Assembly (NCBI GenBank): GCA_045594105.1
Contig: JAZNXY010000138.1
Location: 1-19,796 of the forward strand
Direction: 5' to 3'
DNA length: 19,796 bases
Origin: URNF01 sp045594105
GTDB taxonomy: Bacteria > Bacillota > Clostridia > Oscillospirales > Acutalibacteraceae
This document shows, piece after piece, positions 7,286 to 13,730 of the stretch (position 1 is its first letter; each line of letters starts with the position of its first letter). The position numbers were made by a program, and so were the translations under genes. The notes below the pieces were generated by a model. The model saw only the letters and a program-made list of their open reading frames with translations. It was not told the DNA's origin and searched no databases.

Positions 7286-7314
7286 ATTTTAACCGATTTT
7301 TCCTTTTATTGCAA
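7286..7314 (-). promoter_or_regulatory. Promoter of pgk-tpiA-gpmI
   Basis: On the minus strand, -35 TTGCAA (7309-7314), a 17-bp spacer and -10 TAAAAT (7286-7291). The start is predicted near 7279, giving a leader of about 56 nt. The -35 lies 20 nt past the stop of the methyltransferase gene. I saw no clear operator palindrome. Confidence 0.75.
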
Positions 7315-7333
7315 GTATATTGTGAAAAAAATA

Positions 7334-8716
7334 TCAAAAAAGTCGCAATCCTTTCGGATACCGATTTTTCATTCTGCCGCCAGACACCTTTCCAAAGCCG
7401 CACACCGCTCCTGCAACCGATACCGCCGTGTATCCGTTTTCTCCGTTAAAGGCAATCTCCTCACCGTGTAAAAAGGCACGCAAAGCGGGGTCATCGTTGT
7501 GAAAGCGTGCAATCCTTTTGCAGGATTCCTCCTTCGCTGCGGCAAAGACACCGTGATGCGGCTCTAATCTGCCCTTCTTCACCTCTGCAAACGCAACGCC
7601 CGCCGCCAGCACACCACAGCCCTTGATGTCAGGTAATTCTTGGGGCAACAGTCGCACCGTATCTCCCACCGTCATCGGTATACCGTACATCTCTTCAGAA
7701 AACAGGTCTGCGTACAGTGCCGCAACCGCTTTTACGTTGGGGTCGTTTTTCGGATATGCAAACGGCTTTACCACATCGCTGTGTGCATCTGTTTTCCGCC
7801 GGAATGCCGCAATAAAATGGCCTTCTCCGCCGTCGGTCAAAAAGATGCGGCGGCAGGCACGTTTATCGTATCGCCCTGCGGTCACCGTTTCATCAAACGA
7901 CTCCACCTGCTCAAACGAAAAGCCCTCTCTGCCGAAGGTGACCTCTATAGGCAACGGCTCAAAATCGTCACGGTTTTGCAAAAACCACGCTACCGTACAT
8001 TCATTTTCCTCAGGTGCAAAGGTACAGGTGGAATACACCAGTACGCCGCCGGGTGCTACCGTTTGTGCCGCACTCAACAATATATCACGTTGTCGGTCCG
8101 CACACATTTTGACCGCCTGCTCACTCCAGCCATGCAAGGCATCGGGCTCTTTTCGGAACATCCCTTCTCCCGAGCAGGGCGCATCGACCAACACACGATC
8201 AAAAAAGCCGCACAAACGGGGGGCAAGATCGGCGGGTGCCGCATTGGACACCACCGCATTACGCACACCGCACCGTTCTATGTTTTGTTCCAGAATACGT
8301 GCACGGGCACGCACATATTCGTTGCACCACAAAAGACCTGTGCCGTTCAGTGCTGCCGCTATTTGCGTGGATTTGCCGCCCGGTGCGGCACACATATCCA
8401 GCACCTTATCCCCTTTCTGCGGTGCCAATACCGTCACCGCCGAGGATGCCGACGGCTCCTGCATATAATATGCACCGGCATGAAACAGAGGGTCGGCTCC
8501 GGCTTTATGCGGTGTATCAAGATAAAAGCTGTTTTGGGCAAACGGCGTAGCGGCCAGCTGTGCGGCAAACACGGACAGCACTGTTGGTGCGTCGCTCTTG
8601 AGCGTGTTGACACGCACGCCACGGCGGGCAGGCAGGTCATAGCTTTCTATGAATGCGGTATACGCCTCACCGAGCAGCCGTTGCATCCGTTCGCAAAATT
8701 TTTCGGGTAATTGCAT
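7334..8716 (-). CDS. RsmF/NOL1-type rRNA (cytosine-C5) methyltransferase
   Basis: A 460-aa SAM-dependent m5C methyltransferase of the RsmB/RsmF/NOL1-NOP2-Sun family, acting on rRNA in the cytoplasm. The SAM-binding motif DMCAAPGGKSTQ is at 107-118. Motif IV DAPCSGEG (178-185, Cys181) and motif VI YSTCTF (Cys231) supply the two family cysteines; the second is the usual nucleophile. The N-terminal RNA-binding part (1-95) includes RVNTLK and YMQEPSA. The C-terminal third (about 300-460) matches the RsmF-type extension with a PUA-like end (NRYPKGLRLF). The exact target cytosine cannot be told from sequence. The ATG at 8716 follows GAGGG (8723-8727), directly after the terminator of the upstream operon. 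No own promoter was clear. Confidence 0.93.
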   Translation of the reverse strand: MQLPEKFCERMQRLLGEAYTAFIESYDLPARRGVRVNTLKSDAPTVLSVFAAQLAATPFAQNSFYLDTPHKAGADPLFHAGAYYMQEPSASSAVTVLAPQKGDKVLDMCAAPGGKSTQIAAALNGTGLLWCNEYVRARARILEQNIERCGVRNAVVSNAAPADLAPRLCGFFDRVLVDAPCSGEGMFRKEPDALHGWSEQAVKMCADRQRDILLSAAQTVAPGGVLVYSTCTFAPEENECTVAWFLQNRDDFEPLPIEVTFGREGFSFEQVESFDETVTAGRYDKRACRRIFLTDGGEGHFIAAFRRKTDAHSDVVKPFAYPKNDPNVKAVAALYADLFSEEMYGIPMTVGDTVRLLPQELPDIKGCGVLAAGVAFAEVKKGRLEPHHGVFAAAKEESCKRIARFHNDDPALRAFLHGEEIAFNGENGYTAVSVAGAVCGFGKVSGGRMKNRYPKGLRLF

Positions 8717-8731
8717 TGTAATCCCTCACAT

Positions 8732-8778
8732 AAAAAAATCCGTTTTCGCAGGGTCATCCCACAAGAAACGGATTTTTT
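8732..8778 (-). terminator. Terminator of the PHP-TSCPD operon
   Basis: Thirteen-base arms at 8733-8745 and 8766-8778 pair across a 20-nt loop. On the minus strand the hairpin is followed by a seven-T run. It lies 12 nt past the stop of the unknown gene at 8790 and just before the SD of the methyltransferase gene. Confidence 0.8.
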
Positions 8779-8789
8779 ACATTTTCATA

Positions 8790-9323
8790 TTAGGTTTCCA
8801 CAAACTCTACCATGCTGACCGTTTCTTCCAGACGTGCCACAAAGGCGATAAACAACCGTGCGCCTTCCTCGGTCACATCTTTATCCTCCGCTTTACCGCA
8901 AAGTGCAGCAAACATAGCACCGATTTTTACAGCGGGCAAAGCGGCCGGGTGATAGCCATCCACCGCAAGGCGATAGAAGGTAAACGCACCCAAGCGATGC
9001 AGCGTAGCTTCAAAATCAGGCAACAGCTCACGCACCCGTTCAAAGAAGGTGGCACGTGCCGTTTCCACCAACAAGGCATCCGGCAGCATCGTGGGGCCCA
9101 CGGTGTCCACCGTAAAGGTAAACAGCATTTGTTTTTGTAACAGCATGGCACTGTCATCTTCCTGAATATTCATCAGCTGCTGTGCCATAACCTTTCCCAG
9201 ACGGCGTGCACGGTCAATATTGCCGTTCGCCTTTTGCACACTCCATTGTGCAGCGGTATCCACTGCTGCGGGCTGCTCTGCACCTACGATTTTCATATCG
9301 TCATCGTTTTCAAAAATAGTCAT
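8790..9323 (-). CDS. Conserved-looking cytoplasmic protein of unknown function
   Basis: A 177-aa soluble, mostly helical acidic protein that I do not recognise. It has no signal peptide or transmembrane segment. It opens with an acidic stretch (MTIFENDDDMK), then a helix rich in Ala, Arg and Gln (about 25-60), and ends in two further helical blocks (about 80-120 and 150-177). No catalytic motif was seen. The start at ATG 9323 follows a strong AAGGAGG (9332-9338) by 8 nt. That SD overlaps the stop of the TSCPD gene (13-nt gap), so the two are co-expressed. An in-frame upstream extension of 13 codons is possible but lacks an SD. It is the last gene of a three-gene operon ended by the terminator at 8732-8778. 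Confidence 0.82.
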   Translation of the reverse strand: MTIFENDDDMKIVGAEQPAAVDTAAQWSVQKANGNIDRARRLGKVMAQQLMNIQEDDSAMLLQKQMLFTFTVDTVGPTMLPDALLVETARATFFERVRELLPDFEATLHRLGAFTFYRLAVDGYHPAALPAVKIGAMFAALCGKAEDKDVTEEGARLFIAFVARLEETVSMVEFVET

Positions 9324-9336
9324 ACAGATGTCCTCC

Positions 9337-9588
9337 TTATGCTTCGGATTGTGCCTGTTCAATAGCGATTGCCAGTTGGTCGGGGCAAGAGGTGCCTCTG
9401 CCGTTGCAGCTCACATTGCGTAAGCGGTGCACCACTTCATCGGCATCCATACCCTCTGCCAATTTGGCGATGCCTTGTGTATTGCCGTTGCATCCGCCTA
9501 TAAAGCGGATGTTACATACTTTGCCGCCTTCCAGATCAAAAAGGATTTCACGTGAGCAAACGCCACGTGTCTTATAGCGATAGGTCAT
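9337..9588 (-). CDS. TSCPD domain small protein (TIGR03905 type)
   Basis: An 83-aa protein that is essentially one TSCPD domain, ending with the signature RGTSCPDQLA (64-73). Conserved-looking cysteines are C11, C25, C33, C61 and C68, around CNIRFIGGCNGN. The same domain occurs at the C-terminus of B12-dependent ribonucleotide reductase NrdJ, where its cysteines shuttle electrons or bind metal (family knowledge). The role of free-standing copies is not established. Its ATG overlaps the TGA of the PHP phosphoesterase gene by 4 nt, showing translational coupling. nrdR is in the same window but about 6.8 kb away. Confidence 0.92.
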   Translation of the reverse strand: MTYRYKTRGVCSREILFDLEGGKVCNIRFIGGCNGNTQGIAKLAEGMDADEVVHRLRNVSCNGRGTSCPDQLAIAIEQAQSEA

Positions 9589-10424
9589 CTCGCAGCCGCC
9601 TTTTTATAGTTTAATAGCTTGTCAGCCAATTCGTCTTCCACTGCCATACTGCCAACCGCACGTGCACCATTGCTATACATACCGTGGAAATCCGAGCCGC
9701 CGGTCACCAGCAAGCCCTTCTCCGCCGCAAAATCACGCAGCATTTGCTGCTGCTCTTCCGTCTGGGAAGGATGGATTGCTTCCACACCGTCAAGGCGACC
9801 CTCATCAGCCAACTGCTTCATAAGGTCAATGCTGTCATACGTAAACGGATGTGCCAGTACGGCAATGCCGCCTGCACTGTGAATCAAATCGAGTACTTCA
9901 CGCACGTCAGGATACTCCACATTCACACGTGCCAAACCGTTTTCTTTATTAAACAGGCGGTGGAACACCTTGCCGTAAATACCGTCAGCATATCCCGCTT
10001 CCCACAGTGCATGCATAATATGCTGCTTGTAAACAGAGGGGCTGCCGGTCGCCGCACGCACCACCATTTCAGGCGGCAGCGGATAATACCGCAGTACCTT
10101 TTTGAGCATTTCGGTCGCCGCTTTTTTGCGGTTTTCAAGTGTGCGGTGACAAATGCCCTCCAAGCGTGCCGCCACCTCACAGTTGTAGCATAAAATATGT
10201 ACTTTTCGGCCTGTTGCAGGATCCATCGCAGATAACTCTGCACCGGGAATAACCGTCAATCCGACACGTTTGCCGATGTTGACACCGCGCACCGCACCTG
10301 CAAAGGTATCATGGTCGGTGATAGCAATCGCTTTTAAGCCCCGCCGTTTCGCAAGGGCAATAAGTTCTTCAATACCGACAGAGCCGTCGGACAGTTTTGT
10401 GTGACAATGCAGGTCACAGGACAC
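9585..10424 (-). CDS. PHP-domain phosphoesterase (RNase AM / TrpH-like)
   Basis: A 279-aa PHP-family metal-dependent phosphoesterase, similar to YciV/TrpH enzymes that act on 3',5'-bisphosphate nucleosides and 5' ends of short RNAs. Metal-binding motifs are DLHCHTKLSDG (HxH near the N-terminus), ITDHDT, PGAELSA, VLAHPF and GGSDFHG near the C-terminus. The insertion between the metal motifs matches this subfamily. I choose GTG 10424: GGGGG (10433-10437) lies 8 nt upstream, while the alternative GTG at 10433 overlaps that SD. It heads the operon with the TSCPD and unknown genes, from the promoter at 10509-10538. Confidence 0.93.
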   Translation of the reverse strand: MSCDLHCHTKLSDGSVGIEELIALAKRRGLKAIAITDHDTFAGAVRGVNIGKRVGLTVIPGAELSAMDPATGRKVHILCYNCEVAARLEGICHRTLENRKKAATEMLKKVLRYYPLPPEMVVRAATGSPSVYKQHIMHALWEAGYADGIYGKVFHRLFNKENGLARVNVEYPDVREVLDLIHSAGGIAVLAHPFTYDSIDLMKQLADEGRLDGVEAIHPSQTEEQQQMLRDFAAEKGLLVTGGSDFHGMYSNGARAVGSMAVEDELADKLLNYKKAAAR

Positions 10425-10508
10425 GGTAAACACCCCCAGTGATTTTCAGATACGCCGCCCCTTTTTCGGCCGCAAGCATACAGCGGTGGCACGCCATTAT
10501 CTAGACCT

Positions 10509-10538
10509 ATTATAACATCTTTCTTATGTAAAAAACAA
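10509..10538 (-). promoter_or_regulatory. Promoter of the PHP-TSCPD operon
   Basis: On the minus strand, -35 TTGTTT (10533-10538), an 18-bp spacer and a perfect -10 TATAAT (10509-10514). The start is predicted near 10502, leaving a leader of about 78 nt before GTG 10424. A 27-codon ORF lies in that leader (see findings). Confidence 0.7.
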
Positions 10539-10657
10539 GAAAATTTTCATTTTTGTTCAAAAGCTTATTTTTTTTACGCTGCGGGGAATGTTTTTGGTAA
10601 AATTTATTGAAAAACCGGCCAAAATCACGGTGTAATGTACAAAAGTCTGCAAAAACG

Positions 10658-10691
10658 CAAAAAACCGAACGCATTTGCGTTCGGTTTTTTT
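10658..10691 (-). terminator. Terminator of tRNA-Gly
   Basis: A perfect stem ACCGAACGCA (10664-10673) with TGCGTTCGGT (10676-10685) begins directly after the CCA of tRNA-Gly. On the minus strand it ends in a six-T run, then GCG and more T. Confidence 0.92.
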
Positions 10692-10766
10692 GGAGCGGCT
10701 TACGAGGCTCGAACTCGCTACCTCCACCTTGGCAAGGTGGCGCTCTACCAGATGAGCTAAAGCCGC
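10691..10766 (-). tRNA. tRNA-Gly (anticodon GCC)
   Basis: A 76-nt tRNA with an encoded CCA end. The acceptor stem GCGGCTT pairs with AAGCCGC. The anticodon loop TTGCCAA carries GCC, within the stem CCACC/GGTGG. The D-arm TAGCTCATCTGGTAGAGC and T-arm GAGTTCGAGCCTC are normal. It has its own strong promoter and terminator and stands alone. Confidence 0.97.
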
Positions 10767-10777
10767 ATATTCAGTTG

Positions 10778-10810
10778 CAAGTGGCATTTTAACACACCAA
10801 ATGCCACTTG
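10778..10810. repeat. Perfect 12-bp inverted repeat over the tRNA-Gly promoter
   Basis: CAAGTGGCATTT (10778-10789) and AAATGCCACTTG (10799-10810) are exact reverse complements separated by 9 bp. One arm covers most of the -10 and the start region; the other covers the spacer and the edge of the -35. It lies 14 nt past the stop of the four-cysteine gene. No T-run follows on either strand, so it is not a canonical terminator. Confidence 0.85.
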
Positions 10811-10814
10811 TCAA
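10786..10814 (-). promoter_or_regulatory. Strong promoter of tRNA-Gly
   Basis: On the minus strand, a perfect -35 TTGACA (10809-10814), a 17-bp spacer and -10 TAAAAT (10786-10791). The predicted start near 10779 is about 13 nt before the mature tRNA 5' end. Confidence 0.9.
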
Positions 10815-10824
10815 CCCTAATTTT

Positions 10825-11040
10825 TCAAAGTTTGAAATCTTCCTCGCTATATGCCGAAACAGACGGCTGTCTGACGGGGATGCGTTTCAAGGGGTCATAG
10901 CGGAAACGACGGCAATGGTGATACAAAGGGACAATGCCTTTACGCAAGCACAGCATTGACCGATTATCCGCACTGCGTCGTGCACGTGCACAATATTCAC
11001 AACACGGCGGTATGTTGTTACCATACAGCTTGCGTTTCAT
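10825..11040 (-). CDS. Small four-cysteine (probable zinc-binding) protein of unknown function
   Basis: A 71-aa basic protein. Cys14, Cys17 (CEYC), Cys31 and Cys43 look like a four-cysteine zinc site. After it comes CRRFRYDPLKRIPVRQP, a tail that I recall from small uncharacterised proteins of Oscillospiraceae-type Clostridia (from memory, not searched). No signal peptide was seen. I choose ATG 11040, since AAGGAGG (11048-11054) lies 7 nt upstream; the in-frame GTG at 11046 is too near the SD. Its promoter overlaps the last codons of ylbJ, so it can be expressed outside sporulation. Confidence 0.85.
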   Translation of the reverse strand: MKRKLYGNNIPPCCEYCARARRSADNRSMLCLRKGIVPLYHHCRRFRYDPLKRIPVRQPSVSAYSEEDFKL

Positions 11041-11064
11041 GCACACCCCTCCTTCGTCCGTTTT

Positions 11065-12153
11065 TTATACCATATCACATTTTTCGTTGTTTTGCAATCT
11101 TTTTTTACCACTCATCAACAACGCAACACCCATACCCAAAAAGGCGACGGTCACGGCGGGGGATACGATAAACGGTTTTACGACGGCACTGCCGGGCGTT
11201 AAAGTTGATACCGCATCGGGTAACGCCGCAAACACTGCCACGGTCAGCACACCGCCGAGCAAGCCGTGCAATAAGCGGAACAGAAAAAAGTCCTTCAGCA
11301 CCGCAGGGTATCCACGCAAAACGGTACGCACCTGACAATGCACCGAAACGCCTCCAAAAGATAGAAAAAAGCCCACAAGAAACACGATCGGCACAGCAGC
11401 ACCCGCTGCCGCCATACACCCTGCCGTCACCTCCAAAAAACCTGCCAGCATCACCGAGCCGCCCGGGATATATGTATCCAGAAGGGTACACAAGCCCGAT
11501 CCGTCCGCTATAGACAGGCACACCGAAAACAATATCACAAATCCGCTCATCGACACCAACGCCTCTGTGGCAGCACCCACCGAAACGGTAAATGCCACCG
11601 ACAGCGGCAAGGAGGTTTCCTGCACCTCTGCTTTTTTTGGCAACGGAGCACGCCGTGCTTCCGCAAACCCCAACGCCCACGCAGAAAGAAGATGTGCCAA
11701 AAGCAGTATCCACCCCGCACGGCTGTTGCCGAGCATCACACCGCCTACCGCACTCACCGCAAAAGCAGGCCCCGCACCCACGCAAAAATGCAGCATCCTT
11801 TTTGCCTCGTTTTCGGTAATTTTTCCTTCCTCCAGCAGATGCCTTACCGACACGGCCCCTGCAGGATACCCGCTCACAAACGAAAACAGTATCGGTGCGG
11901 CGGCAGCAGCCGGCAAGCGAAACAGTGCGGCGGTCGGGCGGCACAGCAGCCGTCCTGCCGCATCCCCCACCCCACTGCGTATACACATCCCTGCCAGTGT
12001 CAGGAACGGTAACAGCGACGGAATCAGCACGTTGCCGCAAAGGGAAAGTCCACGTGATGCCCCTGTCAATACTGCCTGCGGAAAACAAAACAGCAATATC
12101 GCAGCTGCGGATATTGCTGTTAAGGTCAAGATGTTTTTCACCGCTTTTTGCAT
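11065..12153 (-). CDS. ylbJ: Sporulation integral membrane protein YlbJ-like
   Basis: A 362-aa polytopic membrane protein of the YlbJ family (nucleoside-recognition / Gate-like fold), with about eight hydrophobic segments. Family-type segments include IPSLLPFL, FSFVSGYPAGA, HFCVGAGPAF and FFLSFGGVSVHCQ. In Bacillus subtilis ylbJ is SigE-controlled and required for normal spore formation. Its transport substrate, if any, is not known to me. The ATG at 12153 follows GGGGG (12161-12165) by 7 nt. It is divergent from yqfC-yqfD, another mother-cell sporulation pair, across 69 bp. An alternative 431-aa frame overlapping it is a shadow. Confidence 0.92.
   Translation of the reverse strand: MQKAVKNILTLTAISAAAILLFCFPQAVLTGASRGLSLCGNVLIPSLLPFLTLAGMCIRSGVGDAAGRLLCRPTAALFRLPAAAAAPILFSFVSGYPAGAVSVRHLLEEGKITENEAKRMLHFCVGAGPAFAVSAVGGVMLGNSRAGWILLLAHLLSAWALGFAEARRAPLPKKAEVQETSLPLSVAFTVSVGAATEALVSMSGFVILFSVCLSIADGSGLCTLLDTYIPGGSVMLAGFLEVTAGCMAAAGAAVPIVFLVGFFLSFGGVSVHCQVRTVLRGYPAVLKDFFLFRLLHGLLGGVLTVAVFAALPDAVSTLTPGSAVVKPFIVSPAVTVAFLGMGVALLMSGKKRLQNNEKCDMV
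11069..11097 (-). promoter_or_regulatory. Promoter of the four-cysteine protein gene
   Basis: On the minus strand, -35 TTGCAA (11092-11097), a 17-bp spacer and -10 TATGGT (11069-11074). The whole promoter lies within the last codons of ylbJ, and the ylbJ stop at 11065 falls at its downstream edge. Confidence 0.6.
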
Positions 12154-12176
12154 ACTCGGTCCCCCATTTCGCTATA

Positions 12177-12205
12177 TATCTATCACGAAAAACAGATAAA
12201 TATAC
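12177..12205 (-). promoter_or_regulatory. Possible SigE-type promoter of ylbJ
   Basis: On the minus strand, GTATATT (12199-12205) fits the SigE -35 well. Fourteen bases later GATAGATA (12177-12184) only partly fits the SigE -10 (CATACAAT-like). A similarly imperfect pair can be drawn on the plus strand for yqfC within the same AT-rich 69 bp. No good sigma-A promoter is present here. Confidence 0.35.
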
Positions 12206-12222
12206 CTGAAAGGCGTGGTGGG

Positions 12223-12489
12223 ATGAAAAAGAGCAGGTACGTTTTACAAAAACGTGTAAACAGCTTCTTATGCCCGTTTCGGTTGGAATATTCCGCACGG
12301 CAGGCGGTAGCGGAGGGGTGTGTACGGGTGCTGTGCTATGACCAGAACCGCATCGTACTGCAAACACAAGCGGGCACCGTCGGCTTCGAAGGGGATGCAC
12401 TGCGTATATGCCGTATGGCGGACGGTGCAGCCGTCATCCGTGGGCATATCGCCACCGTACACATCGGGGAGGACACGGTATGTGGCTGA
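12223..12489 (+). CDS. yqfC: Sporulation protein YqfC
   Basis: An 88-aa protein of the YabP/YqfC family, a small beta-rich sporulation protein of the mother cell. The core segments are FRLEYSARQAVAEGCVRVLCYDQNRIVLQT and a C-terminal GHIATVHIGED. In B. subtilis yqfC is SigE-dependent and co-transcribed with yqfD. I choose ATG 12223 (MKKSRYVLQKRVN) over upstream in-frame starts because AAAGG and GGTGGG lie just before it and family similarity begins here. Its end overlaps the yqfD start by 10 nt. Confidence 0.88.
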   Translation: MKKSRYVLQKRVNSFLCPFRLEYSARQAVAEGCVRVLCYDQNRIVLQTQAGTVGFEGDALRICRMADGAAVIRGHIATVHIGEDTVCG

Positions 12490-13688
12490 CGTTGTTGCGA
12501 TTTTTCTACGGATATGTGCGTTTCACGGCAGAGGGCGGCTTCCCCGAACAATTTTTAAGCGAAGCGAGCAAGGGCGGGTTACAGCTCACCGACACCTCAC
12601 GGGAAGGGGAACGATTTTTCGCTTCCTGCCCTGCGGGACAGTACCGCCTGTTACGACCTCTCGCAAAGCGTGCCTGTATGCGATTAAAAATCGTGCGAAA
12701 ATACGGCATCTATTTCAAGGCGTTCCCCTACCGTAAACGCATCGGTATCCCTATCGGCATTTTGCTGGCTATCGTTCTGCTATGGGTATTATCCGGCAGA
12801 ATCTGGGTGGTGTCGGTGCAATCAGACACAGCGGTAGACGAGGCACAAATTCGGGCGGCAGCAGCCCAAAGCGGTGTGTTTGTGGGCTGTCGCATCAAAG
12901 ACGTCAATATGCAGCTGCTACGTATTGAAGCGTTATCAAAGCTGGAAAATCTCGTATATGTTTCGGTAAATCCGTCGGGCTGTGTGGCACGGGTGGCGGT
13001 AAGTACACGTATGCCTACCCCCGACGTGCAATACACCGCCAAGGATTACTCCAATCTGGTTGCCACACGTGACGGACGCATCGTCAAAACCGATATTTAC
13101 AGCGGCAAGGGTGTTGTCACTGTCGGTGACGGGGTTACCGCAGGCACAGTATTGGTCAGCGGTACGGTAGACACCGACAAGGGCAACCTGCTGTTAAGGC
13201 GGTCCAAGGGCCGCATTATCGCAGAAACCACCCACACCCTTTCGGTGACCGTACCGCTTGCCGAAACGCAGTTTTTGCCGTGTGGCGACCCTGTGTTCCG
13301 ACCGTATTTACGATTTCTCGGATACGATGTACCGCTTTTTTCGCATACACCGCTTGTCGGGAGGTACACTGTAAACACCTACCTGCGTATGCCGCACAAC
13401 GGGGAGTTTTTTCTGCCGATAGGCATTGTAGATACACGCTTTATCCCTCTGACAGAAACGGTCATCACGCACACGGTCAAGGAAGCAGGTGCGTTGGCGG
13501 TGAAACGGTTAGAGGCGGATATTGCGGCACTGACCGACCAAGGCGTGACGGTAAAAGAGGAAACCGATCGTAAAATCGTACAAACCGCAGACAGATATAC
13601 GTTAACCGTAACCTTGCTGTGTGAAGAAAACATAGCAAAAGAAATTCCACTTAAAATTATCGGTGAAACGGTAGACAAAAACGGATAA
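12480..13688 (+). CDS. yqfD: Sporulation protein YqfD
   Basis: A 402-aa protein of the YqfD family, needed for mother-cell stage IV sporulation in B. subtilis. It has an N-terminal cytoplasmic part (1-85), one transmembrane segment (about 88-111: IGIPIGILLAIVLLWVLSG) and a large extracytoplasmic beta-rich domain with NLVATRDGRIVKTDIYSGKG and GTVLVSGTVD. I choose ATG 12480 (MWLTLLRFFYGYV), which overlaps the yqfC stop by 10 nt with GGGGAGG about 8 nt upstream. The -35 of the phoH promoter lies in its last codons. Confidence 0.92.
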   Translation: MWLTLLRFFYGYVRFTAEGGFPEQFLSEASKGGLQLTDTSREGERFFASCPAGQYRLLRPLAKRACMRLKIVRKYGIYFKAFPYRKRIGIPIGILLAIVLLWVLSGRIWVVSVQSDTAVDEAQIRAAAAQSGVFVGCRIKDVNMQLLRIEALSKLENLVYVSVNPSGCVARVAVSTRMPTPDVQYTAKDYSNLVATRDGRIVKTDIYSGKGVVTVGDGVTAGTVLVSGTVDTDKGNLLLRRSKGRIIAETTHTLSVTVPLAETQFLPCGDPVFRPYLRFLGYDVPLFSHTPLVGRYTVNTYLRMPHNGEFFLPIGIVDTRFIPLTETVITHTVKEAGALAVKRLEADIAALTDQGVTVKEETDRKIVQTADRYTLTVTLLCEENIAKEIPLKIIGETVDKNG

Positions 13689-13700
13689 TATTGGTAAAAT
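13672..13700 (+). promoter_or_regulatory. Promoter of phoH-ybeY-era
   Basis: -35 TAGACA (13672-13677), a 17-bp spacer and an extended -10 TGG-TAAAAT (TAAAAT at 13695-13700). The -35 lies inside the end of yqfD. It allows vegetative expression of phoH and later genes independently of the sporulation pair upstream. Confidence 0.65.
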
Positions 13701-13730
13701 GAAAGTAATTATAGGTTTTAGGAGACGTGT

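Noticed and set aside
5226..7292. A 688-codon open frame on the plus strand across tpiA and pgk
   Set aside because: It is antisense to two fully conserved glycolytic genes, its translation shows no family resemblance, and it is explained by the mirrored codon bias of the minus-strand genes.
7224..7403. A 60-codon N-terminal extension of pgk
   Set aside because: It covers the pgk promoter, leader and the end of the methyltransferase gene. The SD and family similarity both place the start at 7223.
7640..8710. A 356-codon plus-strand frame over the methyltransferase gene
   Set aside because: A shadow of the RsmF-type gene: Cys/His/Arg-rich with no domain and no SD.
10557..10814. A small frame covering tRNA-Gly
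   Set aside because: It translates the tRNA, its terminator and its promoter; there is no coding evidence.
11105..12400. A 431-codon minus-strand frame overlapping ylbJ
   Set aside because: It shares DNA with the well-supported ylbJ frame, has an abnormal Cys/Gly/Arg-rich composition, and crosses the divergent control region and yqfC.
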